Shown piece after piece: positions 1 to 11,125 of a stretch of DNA of 64,000 bases. The notes under the pieces were generated by a model, which was given only the letters and a program-made list of their open reading frames with translations, was not told where the DNA came from and made no database searches. Source of the DNA: Sphingomonas sp. NFR15. Its GTDB lineage: Bacteria > Pseudomonadota > Alphaproteobacteria > Sphingomonadales > Sphingomonadaceae. The translations under genes were made by a program, and so were the position numbers. The first letter of the stretch is position 1. Every line of letters starts with the position of its first letter. The stretch spans positions 124,001 to 188,000 of the forward strand of contig NZ_FMWX01000001.1 of NCBI RefSeq assembly GCF_900103265.1, in the 5' to 3' direction.

Positions 1-1007
<1,007 letters not shown>

Positions 1008-1158
1008 GGAGTGCCGTTCCTGCTTGGGGGCTAAGCGAGTCGTGGCGGTCCATGTAAACAACGGCTTCCGCTGGCGCTAGGGGTGCGGGGTGAAGGATTG
1101 TTCACGTGGAGGCGCGGAGGGTTCCGTGATGGTGAAGTAGCGGAGGCTCGTCTCTCTT

Positions 1159-1243
1159 CCCCGTTCGTGCTGAGCTTGTCGAAGCACGTGCCCCGGAGCG
1201 CGCCGTTTGAGACACGCCCTTCGACAAGCTCAGGGCGAACGGG
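1159..1243. repeat. Palindromic element, family A copy 1
   Basis: An inverted repeat of about 85 bases. The left arm CCGTTCGTGCTGAGCTTGTC is mirrored by a right arm containing GACAAGCTCAGGGCGAACGG, with a short variable centre. The same arms recur at 8649-8730, 29425-29503 and 35602-35684. The right arm reaches into the 3' end of the MscS-type gene and supplies its stop codon. Such small palindromes are common in sphingomonad genomes and resemble REP/MITE elements; no mobility gene is attached. Confidence 0.85.
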
Positions 1244-2330
1244 TGGGTTGGTCAGGTTTGTTGTGCCACGCGTCCCGCCCCAGTTCGGCGCGGCGACGCG
1301 GGAGCGCCTCGGGCATTTCATCGCGGATATAGGCGAGCAACGCCTCGCGCAGATCGCAGCGCAGATCGAACGCGGTGCCGGCGTCGCGCGCGGTGGCGAG
1401 GATGCGAACCTCGATCGCATCGGGCTTCATGTCGGTGACCTGCAGCACCTGCGCGCGACCGTCCCAGCGCGAGTTGGCGCTGACGATCTCGGTGTATTTC
1501 TCGCGCAGGCGGGCGATGTTGGCGGTCGGATCGAGATAGAAGAACGCCGAGCCGAGCAACTCCGAGCCGGTGCGCGTCCAGTTCTGGAAACTGTCCTCGA
1601 GGAACTTCGAGACCGGCACGACCAGCCGGCGCTCGTCCCAGATCCTGACGACGACATAGGTGAGGCGGATCTCCTCGATCTTGCCCCATTCCCCCTCGAT
1701 GATGACGACGTCGTCGAGCCGGATCGGTTCGGTGAAGGCCATCTGGATGCCGGCGATGACGTTCTTGAGCAGCGGCTGCGCGGCGGCGCCGACCGCCAGC
1801 GCCGCAAGGCCGGCCGAGGCCATCAGCGTGACGCCGACGCTGCGCACGCTCGGGATGCTGAGCAGCATCAGGCAGATGGTGACGAAGCCGACACCGAGCA
1901 GCGCGATCTGGGTGAGGATCGCGCTGCGCGTGCGGCGCCGGCGCGCGCGCAGATTGTCTGCGACGGTGATGTCGGCGAACAGCGCGATCGCCTGATCGCT
2001 CGCGCGGATCATGTTGATGGCCAGCCAGCCGATCAGCGCGGGGACCAGCATCCCCGCCGCGCGCGCCCACAGGATCGTGCCGGTCTTGCCGAGATCGAGC
2101 GATTCGCGCACCATCGCGAGGCCGAGCGTGATGAGGATGAATTGCAGCGGGCGCTTGGCGTAGGTGACGAAGATATCGTCGGCCGAGCCGGGGGTCCGTT
2201 CGGCGATGCGGCGCAGCGCGTTCATCAGCAGCCAGTGGACGGCGAGCGCGAGCAGCACGGTGACCGCGATCGTCGCGACATCGACGAGCGAGGCGGGAAC
2301 GGTCCATCCGGCGATAGTGACGCTCGACAT
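1230..2330 (-). CDS. MscS-family mechanosensitive ion channel
   Basis: Inner-membrane channel protein of 366 residues, expected to release solutes on membrane tension. The first half holds about four or five hydrophobic segments, with the pore-lining glycine/alanine-rich helix near residues 165-195 (LMASAGLAALAVGAAAQPLL). The soluble MscS beta domain follows (FTEPIRLDDVVIIEG and VVRIWDERRLVVPVSKFLED). The last residues HNKPDQPTRSP are encoded by the family A palindrome, which provides the TGA stop, so the natural C-terminus was probably altered by insertion of the repeat. The gene precedes guaB on the same strand. The family call is firm; gating properties are not visible. Confidence 0.9.
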   Translation of the reverse strand: MSSVTIAGWTVPASLVDVATIAVTVLLALAVHWLLMNALRRIAERTPGSADDIFVTYAKRPLQFILITLGLAMVRESLDLGKTGTILWARAAGMLVPALIGWLAINMIRASDQAIALFADITVADNLRARRRRTRSAILTQIALLGVGFVTICLMLLSIPSVRSVGVTLMASAGLAALAVGAAAQPLLKNVIAGIQMAFTEPIRLDDVVIIEGEWGKIEEIRLTYVVVRIWDERRLVVPVSKFLEDSFQNWTRTGSELLGSAFFYLDPTANIARLREKYTEIVSANSRWDGRAQVLQVTDMKPDAIEVRILATARDAGTAFDLRCDLREALLAYIRDEMPEALPRRRAELGRDAWHNKPDQPTRSP

Positions 2331-2440
2331 GCGCGCGATAACCGCTCACGCGGGCAAGCGTTCCTCGCAGGCGCAGCATGACCGCGAATGCGATCGTCCC
2401 GGACGGACGGCCTCTCGGCGCGACCGTCCGGGCGCGGCGA

Positions 2441-4048
<1,608 letters not shown>

Positions 4049-4321
4049 CACTCATTCTCCCCAGTACGGCCGATCGTGTCGATCGTGCGCGTGTCTCATG
4101 ACCTGATCGGCATATCGCGCGCGTAACCGGGGGTCAAACGACGCGATTACTATAAGGGCGCGATGTTTGATTTCGGCAAGACCCGACGCGATCGGCGCCG
4201 GGATTATCATTTGTCTGTGAAATCCTGCGCGCGTCGGGGCGCTCGATCTGGCGGGGGCGGTGTTGAGCGGCCTTGCGCTTTGGACTAACGCGGTGCCCCG
4301 GCAACCAAGGTGTGTTTTGCG

Positions 4322-5029
4322 ATGACGGCTACGATCGCGCTCGTCGATGATGACCGCAACATCCTCACCTCGGTGTCGATCGCGCTGCAGACCGAGGGGT
4401 TCCTCACGCGCGTCTATTCGGACGGCGAGACCGCGCTCAAGGCGCTGATCGACAATCCGCCCGATCTCGCCATCTTCGACATCAAGATGCCACGCATGGA
4501 CGGGCTCGAACTGCTGCGGCGGATGCGCGAGAAGAGCACGATCCCGGTGATCTTCCTTACCTCGAAGGACGACGAGCTGGACGAGGCGCTGGGCCTCGCG
4601 ATGGGGGCGGACGATTATATCGCCAAGCCCTTCTCGCAGCGGCTGCTGATCGCGCGCATCCGTGCCATCCTGCGCCGCACCGAGGCGTCGCAGCCCGCCG
4701 CGCCCGAGAGCGGCGAGCCGGCCGAGACGGTGCTGGTGCGCGGCCGGCTGTCGATGGATACCGCGCGCCACCGCGTGACCTGGAAGGGCGCCGACGTGAC
4801 GCTGACCGTCACCGAATTCCTGATCCTGGAAGCGCTGGCGCAGCGGCCCGGCGTGGTGAAGACGCGCAACCAGTTGATGGATGCCGCCTATCACGACGAC
4901 ATCTACGTCGATGACCGCACCATCGACAGCCACATCAAGCGCGTGCGGCGCAAATTCCGGCAGACCGACGCCGATTTCGACGCGATCGAGACGCTGTATG
5001 GAGCGGGCTATCGCTTTTCCGAAGAGTGA
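4322..5029 (+). CDS. chvI: ChvI-type response regulator
   Basis: OmpR-family transcription factor of 235 residues. The receiver domain (residues 1-120) has the acidic pair DDD at 9-11, the phosphoacceptor Asp53 in [11 protein letters not shown], the conserved LTS threonine/serine and the KPF lysine. A winged-helix DNA-binding domain with [17 protein letters not shown] follows. A GTG four codons upstream (4310) could serve as an alternative start. It is followed by the sensor gene, whose likely start overlaps its 3' end, and by the HPr-kinase/PTS genes. The locus organisation identifies it as ChvI, the acid/envelope-stress and carbon-metabolism regulator of alphaproteobacteria. Confidence 0.95.
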   Translation: MTATIALVDDDRNILTSVSIALQTEGFLTRVYSDGETALKALIDNPPDLAIFDIKMPRMDGLELLRRMREKSTIPVIFLTSKDDELDEALGLAMGADDYIAKPFSQRLLIARIRAILRRTEASQPAAPESGEPAETVLVRGRLSMDTARHRVTWKGADVTLTVTEFLILEALAQRPGVVKTRNQLMDAAYHDDIYVDDRTIDSHIKRVRRKFRQTDADFDAIETLYGAGYRFSEE

Positions 5030-6569
5030 CGACCGCGAGCTGACGCTCCGCTGGTCCGCGCGGGTCTCGCTGACCCCGCGCATCCTGTTCGTCAACGTGT
5101 TCGCGCTGGCGCTGCTGGCGGGCGGGTTCTTCTATCTCGATTCGTACCGCAGCCGGATCGTCGACAGCCGCGTCGCGCAGGCCGGGCGCGAGGCGCGGCT
5201 GATCGCCGAGGCGCTCGGCGCGGTCGCGCCGGACGCGCGGGCGGGGGTGGCGCTCAGGCTGGCGCGCGATACCGGCACGCGCATCCGGCTGTATGACGAC
5301 GCCGGCCGGCCTGTGCTCGACACGCGCGTGCTGGGGGAACGCAATTTCGTGCTGCTCGACCCCGACAAGCAGGATTGGGGCATGGCGGCGGCGCGGTTCC
5401 TCGACGCGATGATCGACACCGTCGTCGGTGCCCCCCGCGCGCCCTTGTATCGCGAGCACGCTGCGGGGGCGGACTGGCCCGACGTGCAACTGGCGCGCGG
5501 CAGCCAGCGCGCGCCGGCGACGGTGTGGCGCGCGCCCGACCGCACCCCGGTCATCACCGCCGCCGCCGCCGTGCCCGGCGACGGCGTGGTGATGACGACG
5601 GTCAACGCGCGCGACATCACCCAGACGGTGCGGTTCGAACGGTTCCGGCTGAGCGTGGTGCTGCTGATCGTCTCGCTCGTCTCGGTGCTGCTGTCGCTGT
5701 TCCTCGCGCGCACGATCGTGCGGCCGCTGCGCCGGCTGGCGCGATCGGCGGTACGCGTCCGGCTCGGCCGCGCGCGCGAGGTGGTGGTGCCGCGCCTGCC
5801 CTCGCGCCGCGACGAGATCGGCATGCTCGCGCGGGCGCTGTCCGACATGAGCCTCGCGCTGCGCGCGCGGATCGACGCGATCGAAGCGTTCGCCGCCGAC
5901 GTGACGCATGAGATGAAGAATCCGCTCGCCTCGCTGCGGTCGGCGGTGGAGGGGCTGGCCAGCGTGCGCGATCCCGAGCTGCAGCGGCAATTGCTCGCGA
6001 TCGTGCGCGACGACGTCCACCGGCTCGATCGGCTCATCACCGACATCGCCGAGGCGTCGCGGCTCGACGCGCAGCTCGGCCGCGCCAAGTTCGAACCGGT
6101 GGAGCTGGGCGCGCTGATCGCCGGGCTGATCGCGCAGCACGGCGCGCGCGGCGTGGAGCATGACGTGGTGCTGCGCTTCGATCGCCCGATCGGCGGCGGG
6201 CCGCTGATCGTGCTGGGGGAAGGCGCGCGCCTGGAACGCGTGTTCGAGAACCTCATCGACAACGCCATCTCCTTCTCGCCCGAGCGCGGCGTGATCGTGA
6301 TCTCCGCCGCCGAGGAGGGCGACGAACTGGTGATCCGCGTCGAGGACGAAGGGCCGGGCGTTCCCGAGGAATCGCGCGAGACGATCTTCCACCGCTTCCA
6401 TTCGTTCCGGCCGGAGGACGAATCGTTCGGCAAGCATTCGGGGCTCGGCCTCGCCATCGCGCGGACGATCGTCGAGGCGCATCACGGCACGATCCATGTC
6501 GAATCGCGGGACGACCGGATGCACGGCGCGCGCTTCGTGGTGCGGCTGCCGGCCGGGCCGCGGGCATGA
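4998..6569 (+). CDS. chvG: ChvG-type sensor histidine kinase
   Basis: Membrane sensor kinase partner of ChvI, 523 residues from the ATG at 4998, which overlaps the end of chvI by 32 bases. A hydrophobic segment near residues 30-47 ([19 protein letters not shown]), a periplasmic domain of about 190 residues and a second membrane helix ([18 protein letters not shown]) are followed by HAMP, then the phosphoacceptor motif [13 protein letters not shown] with His304. The ATPase domain has N-box [11 protein letters not shown]1 DEGPGVP and G2 GLGLAIA. The start is not certain because no strong ribosome binding site is visible, as expected for translational coupling. The stop overlaps the hprK start as ATGA. 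Confidence 0.93.
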   Translation: MERAIAFPKSDDRELTLRWSARVSLTPRILFVNVFALALLAGGFFYLDSYRSRIVDSRVAQAGREARLIAEALGAVAPDARAGVALRLARDTGTRIRLYDDAGRPVLDTRVLGERNFVLLDPDKQDWGMAAARFLDAMIDTVVGAPRAPLYREHAAGADWPDVQLARGSQRAPATVWRAPDRTPVITAAAAVPGDGVVMTTVNARDITQTVRFERFRLSVVLLIVSLVSVLLSLFLARTIVRPLRRLARSAVRVRLGRAREVVVPRLPSRRDEIGMLARALSDMSLALRARIDAIEAFAADVTHEMKNPLASLRSAVEGLASVRDPELQRQLLAIVRDDVHRLDRLITDIAEASRLDAQLGRAKFEPVELGALIAGLIAQHGARGVEHDVVLRFDRPIGGGPLIVLGEGARLERVFENLIDNAISFSPERGVIVISAAEEGDELVIRVEDEGPGVPEESRETIFHRFHSFRPEDESFGKHSGLGLAIARTIVEAHHGTIHVESRDDRMHGARFVVRLPAGPRA

Positions 6570-6994
6570 CACCCGCGCGGCTCCACGCCACCTGCGTGGC
6601 GATCGGCGAGCAGGCGGTGCTGCTGATCGGCGCTTCGGGCAGCGGCAAGTCCGATCTGGCGCTGCGGCTGATCGATCGCGGCGCCACGCTGGTGAGCGAC
6701 GACCAGACGCTGTTGACGGTCGCCGAAGGCACGCTGACCGCCGCGCCTCCCGCGACGATCGCGGGTCTGATCGAGGTGCGCGGGATCGGCATCATCCCCC
6801 TGCCCCATCGCGCGGCGGCGCCCGTGGCCCTGGTGGTACGGCTCGGCGAGCCGGTGATGCGGATGCCCGAAGCATCGCTGAGCGAAACGATCAACGGCAT
6901 TGCAATTCCGCTGGTTCGGGTCGATTCTCATGAGGCTTCGGCGCCGCTCAAAGTGGAATTGGCGCTGCGGCGGGTCACAGGCGGAACATCATGA
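6566..6994 (+). CDS. hprK: Minimal HPr kinase/phosphorylase (C-terminal domain only)
   Basis: 142-residue protein covering only the catalytic domain of HPr(Ser) kinase/phosphorylase. It has the P-loop GASGSGKS (residues 22-29) and the HprK signature EVRGIGI. The N-terminal domain of the Firmicutes enzyme is absent, which is normal for alphaproteobacteria. It phosphorylates a serine on HPr; the HPr encoded 1.4 kb downstream has the expected target serine. ATG overlaps the chvG stop, and its stop overlaps the rapZ start (ATGA both times), so it is one translationally coupled operon. Confidence 0.94.
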   Translation: MTPARLHATCVAIGEQAVLLIGASGSGKSDLALRLIDRGATLVSDDQTLLTVAEGTLTAAPPATIAGLIEVRGIGIIPLPHRAAAPVALVVRLGEPVMRMPEASLSETINGIAIPLVRVDSHEASAPLKVELALRRVTGGTS

Positions 6995-7941
6995 ACACGT
7001 TGAGCGGTGGCGACCGCAAGGATATCCTTCTGGTCACCGGCATGTCGGGCGCGGGCAAATCGACCGTGCTGCGCACGCTGGAGGATCTCGGCTGGGAGAT
7101 CGTCGACAATCTGCCGCTGGCGCTGCTCGACCGGTTGCTGAGCGCGCCGCTGCCCGAGGGCGCGGATGGATCGTCGCAGCCGCTCGCGATCGGCATCGAC
7201 GCGCGCACGCGCGACTTCGATCCGGCCCGGATCGTCGGCCGGATCGACTCGCTGCGCGAGGGCCACGGTCTCGATATCGGCACGTTGTTCCTCGATTGCG
7301 CTGGCGGCGAGCTGGCGCGTCGCTATTCGGAGACGCGGCGACGCCACCCGCTCGCGCTCGACAGGCCGGCGGTGGACGGCATCGCGCGCGAACGCGAGCT
7401 GCTGGCGCCGCTGCGCAGTTGGGCCAACCGGCTGATCGACACCACCGACATGACCGCCAACGAACTCGCGCAGCAGGTCCGCGCGACCTTCTCGGGCGAG
7501 CGGCTCGGCGAGCCGACCTTGCAGGTGATGTCGTTCGGCTTCGCGCGCGGGCTGCCGCGCAGCGCCGATCTCGTCTTCGACATGCGCTTCCTGCGCAACC
7601 CGCATTGGGTGCCCGAGCTTCGTCCCGGAACGGGACTCGATGCCGAGGTCAGCGCCTATATCGCCGAAGACCCCGCGTATGACGCCGCGCTGCGGCAGAT
7701 CGAATCGCTGCTGCTGCTGTTGCTGCCGCGCTACAGGGCGGAGGGAAAATCCTATGTGACGATCGCCTTCGGGTGTACCGGAGGGAGACACCGATCGGTT
7801 CATGTCACGGAGCGGGTCGCGGCACGGTTGCGTGACGCCGGTTTTTCCCCCACGGTCGCGCATCGTGATCTTGCTGCATCGCCGCAAGACTCGCTGGAGG
7901 GCGCCCGCGAGGCAGCCGACGGGGACGGGACGCAGATTTGA
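6991..7941 (+). CDS. rapZ: RapZ-family nucleotide-binding RNase adapter
   Basis: 316-residue P-loop protein of the RapZ/YvcJ family (in enterobacteria it guides RNase E to the GlmZ sRNA; the role in alphaproteobacteria is less clear). The Walker A GMSGAGKST spans residues 17-25, the segment DNLPLALLDRLL follows, and the C-terminal family hallmark FGCTGGRHRSVHV is intact. Length is slightly above the usual 285, from a longer N-terminal part and C-terminal tail. It overlaps hprK by four bases and is 16 bases from the EIIA gene, in the same operon. Confidence 0.94.
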   Translation: MNTLSGGDRKDILLVTGMSGAGKSTVLRTLEDLGWEIVDNLPLALLDRLLSAPLPEGADGSSQPLAIGIDARTRDFDPARIVGRIDSLREGHGLDIGTLFLDCAGGELARRYSETRRRHPLALDRPAVDGIARERELLAPLRSWANRLIDTTDMTANELAQQVRATFSGERLGEPTLQVMSFGFARGLPRSADLVFDMRFLRNPHWVPELRPGTGLDAEVSAYIAEDPAYDAALRQIESLLLLLLPRYRAEGKSYVTIAFGCTGGRHRSVHVTERVAARLRDAGFSPTVAHRDLAASPQDSLEGAREAADGDGTQI

Positions 7942-7957
7942 TGAGCAGGATTCGGCG

Positions 7958-8365
7958 ATGATCGGGCTCGTATTGGTGACCCACGGTCGGCTGGCCGACG
8001 AGTTCGTGACCGCGATGGAGCATGTCGTCGGCAAGCAGGAACGGATCGCCACCGTCGCGATCGGCCCCGATGACGACATGGAAGCGCGCCGCAACGACAT
8101 CGCGGTTGCGATCAAGACGGTCGATGCCGGGCGCGGGGTGATCGTGCTGACCGATCTGTTCGGCGGCACGCCCTCCAACCTCGCGATCTCGCTGATGGAG
8201 CGCGGGCGGATCGAGGTGATCGCGGGCATCAACCTGCCGATGCTGATCCGGCTCGAATCGGCACGCAAGGCGATGAAAGTGGTGGACGCGGTCGCCGCGG
8301 CGCGCGAAGCTGGCCGTAAATACATATCGGTAGCCTCCGAAGTTTTGGGAGAAGCGGCGGCGTGA
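7958..8365 (+). CDS. PTS EIIA, mannose (Man) family
   Basis: 135-residue cytosolic phosphocarrier. It begins MIGLVLVTHGRLADEF with the phosphorylatable His9, and has the family segment LTDLFGGTPSNLA. AGGA lies at 7946-7949 ahead of the ATG. No EIIB or EIIC gene accompanies it, so a regulatory rather than transport role is inferred, as described for such orphan EIIA-Man proteins of alphaproteobacteria. Its stop overlaps the GTG start of ptsH. Confidence 0.94.
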   Translation: MIGLVLVTHGRLADEFVTAMEHVVGKQERIATVAIGPDDDMEARRNDIAVAIKTVDAGRGVIVLTDLFGGTPSNLAISLMERGRIEVIAGINLPMLIRLESARKAMKVVDAVAAAREAGRKYISVASEVLGEAAA

Positions 8366-8637
8366 GCCAGATTGCCCGGACGGTCCTCATCACCAACAAG
8401 CGCGGCCTGCACGCGCGCGCGAGCGCCAAGTTCGTGACGCTCGCCTCGACGCTCCCCTGCGAGGTCGCGGTCGAGAAGGACGGCGCCGGATCGGTAACGG
8501 GCACGTCGATCATGGGGCTGATGATGCTGGGCGCGGCGATGGGCGATTCGATCGTCATCCGCGCCGAGGGCGACGGCGCCGAGCAGGCGGTGAGCACGTT
8601 GGCGGAACTGGTCGAGGCGCGCTTCGGCGAGGATTGA
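8362..8637 (+). CDS. ptsH: HPr phosphocarrier
   Basis: 91-residue HPr with the active histidine His17 in RGLHARASAKF and the regulatory serine Ser49 in GTSIMGLMML, the site modified by HPr kinase. GTG start inside the end of the EIIA gene (overlap GTGA). Last gene of the chvI-chvG-hprK-rapZ-EIIA-HPr run; a family A palindrome begins 11 bases after its stop. No enzyme I is encoded nearby, so phosphate must come from an enzyme I elsewhere, for example PtsP or the FruB-type protein at the right edge of this window. Confidence 0.95.
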   Translation: MSQIARTVLITNKRGLHARASAKFVTLASTLPCEVAVEKDGAGSVTGTSIMGLMMLGAAMGDSIVIRAEGDGAEQAVSTLAELVEARFGED

Positions 8638-8648
8638 GATTTACGATC

Positions 8649-8730
8649 CGTTCGTGCTGAGCTTGTCGAAGCACGGACCAAGCGGCCCGGTGTTTGACGC
8701 ACGTGCTTCGACAGGCTCAGCACGAACGGT
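8649..8730. repeat. Palindromic element, family A copy 2
   Basis: Inverted repeat whose left arm CCGTTCGTGCTGAGCTTGTC matches copy 1, and whose right arm is nearly its exact complement. It lies between the convergent ptsH and marR-type genes, where it could also act as a bidirectional transcription stop. Confidence 0.87.
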
Positions 8731-8742
8731 GTGGTGCTCAGG

Positions 8743-9189
8743 TCAGCCCTCCATCGCCTCCACATTGGCCAGAACGCGCTTGAGCAGCCCGAGCAGCGTC
8801 TCGACCTCCGCGTCGGACAATCCGCGCATCGCCTCGACATTGCCCTGACGCAGGATCTCGCGCCCGGCGGGGAGCTGCTCGCGGGCGGTTTGGGTGAGCG
8901 AGATCAGGCTGCTGCGGCGATCGGCGGGATCGGGTTCGCGCTGGACGAGGCCGTCGCGCTCCATCCGCGCGATCAGTTGCGCCATCGTCGGCTGTTCGAC
9001 CTTGGCCCAGCGCGCCAACTCGGTCTGCGACTTCTTCTCGCCGTCACGCAGCGCCGACAGCACCGGGAGCTGCGCGGTCGCGAAGCCGACCGCCGCGAGC
9101 CGCTTATCGCCGATCCGCGCCAGCGCGCGCGCGATGCGGGTGAAATAATGGCCAGGCGTGAGCATCGGCGTCCAGACGGACTCGGCCAT
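8743..9189 (-). CDS. MarR-family transcriptional repressor
   Basis: 148-residue winged-helix protein. The segment SQTELARWAKVEQPTMAQLIARMERDGLV is the recognition helix region, followed by the wing REPDPADRRSSLISLT, the diagnostic MarR DxRS pattern. It faces the flavin monooxygenase gene across a 54-base gap that carries two matched palindromes, so it very likely represses both genes and is released by a small ligand handled by the monooxygenase. The ligand is unknown. Confidence 0.9.
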   Translation of the reverse strand: MAESVWTPMLTPGHYFTRIARALARIGDKRLAAVGFATAQLPVLSALRDGEKKSQTELARWAKVEQPTMAQLIARMERDGLVQREPDPADRRSSLISLTQTAREQLPAGREILRQGNVEAMRGLSDAEVETLLGLLKRVLANVEAMEG

Positions 9190-9191
9190 TG

Positions 9192-9225
9192 CATAGGCTC
9201 CTATGTTTATGTATAGGCCCCTATG
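9192..9225. promoter_or_regulatory. Paired palindromic operators for the MarR repressor
   Basis: Two copies of ATAGG-N2-CCTAT lie in the divergent gap, at 9193-9204 (centre CT) and 9213-9224 (centre CC). Their centres are exactly 20 bases apart, about two helical turns, so two dimers would sit on one DNA face. They sit directly before both start codons and would overlap the promoters. Confidence 0.8.
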
Positions 9226-9243
9226 TACATCGAGGAGGCCAGT

Positions 9244-10359
9244 ATGACAATCGACCCACGCATCGCGATCATCGGCGGCGGCCCCGGCGGGCTGATGCTG
9301 GCGCGATTGCTGCACCTGCGCGGGCTCGCGCCGGTGGTGTTCGAACGCGATGCGGATGCCGATGCGCGGCCGCAGGGCGGATCGCTCGACCTGCATTCCG
9401 ACACCGGCCAGCATGCGATGCGCGCCGCTGGGCTGGAAGACGCGTTCCGCACGCACGCGCGGCCGGAGGATCAGGGCGACCGGCTCTACGACGCGGACGG
9501 CACGTTGCTGTTCGACCGCGACGGCGCAGGCGACGATCGCCCCGAGATCGACCGCAGCGCGCTGCGCCGCATCCTGCTCGAGTCGGTTCCGCCGGGGATG
9601 GTGCGCTGGAACAGCGGGGTCGAGGCGATCCGTCTTGGGGATGCGGGCCACATGGTCGTCAGCGCGGCGGGCGCGGAAGCGTTCGATGTCGTGGTCGGCG
9701 CGGACGGCGGCTGGTCGCAGGTGCGCGCGCTGCTCGGCGATGCCCGGCCGCGCTATGAAGGCGCGGTGTTCGTCGAACTCGGGTTCGATACGCGGCGGCA
9801 CCCGCAGGTCGATGCGCTGGTCGGGGCCGGCAAGATGTTCGCGGTCGGCGACAACCGCGCGCTGATCGGGCAGCGCAACGGCAACGGCCACATTCGCGGC
9901 TATGCCGGCTGGCGGATCGACGAGGCGGATGCGCGCGCGCTCGGCGCGATGCCGCCCGAGGCGATGCGCGCGGCGGCGCTGGCGGAGTTCGAAGGCTGGT
10001 CCCCGGTGCTGCGCGACATGATCGTCAGCGGCGATCCGCTCGGCGTGCGGCCGCTATACGCGCTGCCGATCGGGCATCGCTGGGCGAGCGTCGCAGGCGT
10101 GACCTTGCTCGGTGACGCCGCGCACCTGATGTCGCCGTTCGCGGGCGAAGGCGTCAACCTCGCGCTCGCCGATGCGGTCGATCTCGCGGCGGCGCTGACG
10201 TCGGGCGCGGGGTGGCCGGCGGTCGCGCGCTATGAGGCGGCGATGATCGCGCGTGCCGTGCCGGCGGCGCAGGCGGCCGCGCGCGGGATGGCGGCGGTGC
10301 TGTCGGGCGCGGGCGCCGCCCCGATGCTCGACCATTATCGCGCCCGGCTGGGCGGATAA
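9244..10359 (+). CDS. TetX-like FAD-dependent monooxygenase
   Basis: 371-residue cytosolic flavoprotein of the aromatic hydroxylase fold. It shows the dinucleotide motif IIGGGPGGLMLARLL at residues 8-22, the motif PQGGSLDLHSDTGQ typical of TetX-type enzymes, the DG motif VVGADGGWSQVR, and the second FAD motif GVTLLGDAAHLMSPFAGEG. The ATG at 9244 has a strong GAGGAGG at 9232-9238; an upstream in-frame ATG at 9223 precedes that site and is disfavoured. It is divergent from a MarR repressor. The substrate could be a tetracycline-like or other aromatic compound; resistance is not demonstrated by sequence alone. Confidence 0.88.
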   Translation: MTIDPRIAIIGGGPGGLMLARLLHLRGLAPVVFERDADADARPQGGSLDLHSDTGQHAMRAAGLEDAFRTHARPEDQGDRLYDADGTLLFDRDGAGDDRPEIDRSALRRILLESVPPGMVRWNSGVEAIRLGDAGHMVVSAAGAEAFDVVVGADGGWSQVRALLGDARPRYEGAVFVELGFDTRRHPQVDALVGAGKMFAVGDNRALIGQRNGNGHIRGYAGWRIDEADARALGAMPPEAMRAAALAEFEGWSPVLRDMIVSGDPLGVRPLYALPIGHRWASVAGVTLLGDAAHLMSPFAGEGVNLALADAVDLAAALTSGAGWPAVARYEAAMIARAVPAAQAAARGMAAVLSGAGAAPMLDHYRARLGG

Positions 10360-10488
10360 CGGGGGGCGGCCGGATATCAAATTTGTCACGGGACATCGCG
10401 CGCCGCGACTTTATCGTCGGCGGGGCGTTTTCGACTGGCGGTGTTCGCGGCACGGCCTGTCGTGAGCACCGACCCTTTGGAGGCCCCG

Positions 10489-11091
10489 ATGTCCAAGACC
10501 CGAACCTTGCCCCGCACGCTGAACCGGGCGCTGAGCGGCGCCCTGCTCGCCACCACCCTGCTCGCCGCCGGCTGCGCGACGCAGACCCCCTATCGCCCCG
10601 CGACCGGATCGGGCTTCGCGCGGACCGGCTATAGCGACCGCCAGATCGAGGCGAACCGATTCATGGTGAGCTTCGCCGGCAACGGCTACACGCCGCGCGA
10701 GACGGTCGAGCGCTATCTGCTGTTCCGCGCCGCGCAACTCACCGTGCAGCAGGGCTATGACTATTTCGTGCTCGCCGACCGCCAGACCGACAAGAGCACG
10801 CGCACCTATGCGACCCCCGAGCCGTTCGTCGGCGGGCCTTATGGCTATTGGGGGCCGGCGTGGAGCTATTACGGGCGCGGCTTCGGGTGGCGATCCTGGA
10901 GTCCATTCGCGGGCGGCCCCTATTGGGATCGCAACATCGACATCCAGACGATCGATAAATACGAGGCGCATGCCGAGATCGTGCTCGGGCATGGTCCGAA
11001 GCCCGAGGGCAACGTCCGCGCGTTCGACGCGCGGGACGTGATCAAGAACCTCGGCCCGACGATCGTGATGCCCGAGCCGAGCAAGCGCTGA
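10489..11091 (+). CDS. Lipoprotein of the CC0125/CC1285 type
   Basis: 200-residue predicted lipoprotein: a positively charged N-terminus, a hydrophobic stretch and the lipobox LLAAGC with Cys at about residue 28. The mature part contains FMVSFAGNGYTPRETVERYL and AAQLTVQQGYDYFVLADR, features of a conserved alphaproteobacterial lipoprotein family of unknown function. A glycine/tyrosine/tryptophan-rich loop follows (GGPYGYWGPAWSYYGRG). GGAGG at 10479-10483 supports the start. It stands alone between the monooxygenase and a convergent gene. Confidence 0.85.
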   Translation: MSKTRTLPRTLNRALSGALLATTLLAAGCATQTPYRPATGSGFARTGYSDRQIEANRFMVSFAGNGYTPRETVERYLLFRAAQLTVQQGYDYFVLADRQTDKSTRTYATPEPFVGGPYGYWGPAWSYYGRGFGWRSWSPFAGGPYWDRNIDIQTIDKYEAHAEIVLGHGPKPEGNVRAFDARDVIKNLGPTIVMPEPSKR

Positions 11092-11093
11092 CG

Positions 11094-11125
11094 CGGCGCG
11101 CCCCGGCGGCGGCCGGGGCGCGCCG
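11094..11125. terminator. Bidirectional hairpin between convergent genes
   Basis: A perfect 13-bp stem, CGGCGCGCCCCGG paired with CCGGGGCGCGCCG, around a 6-base loop. It fills almost the whole gap between the stop codon of the lipoprotein gene and the stop codon of the opposite oxidoreductase gene. There is no T-tract on either side, so it may act as a barrier to transcription from both directions or as an RNA-end protector. Confidence 0.7.

Noticed and set aside
9223..9243. Earlier ATG for the TetX-like gene
   Set aside because: It would place the strong GAGGAGG after the start and put the operator inside the coding sequence.
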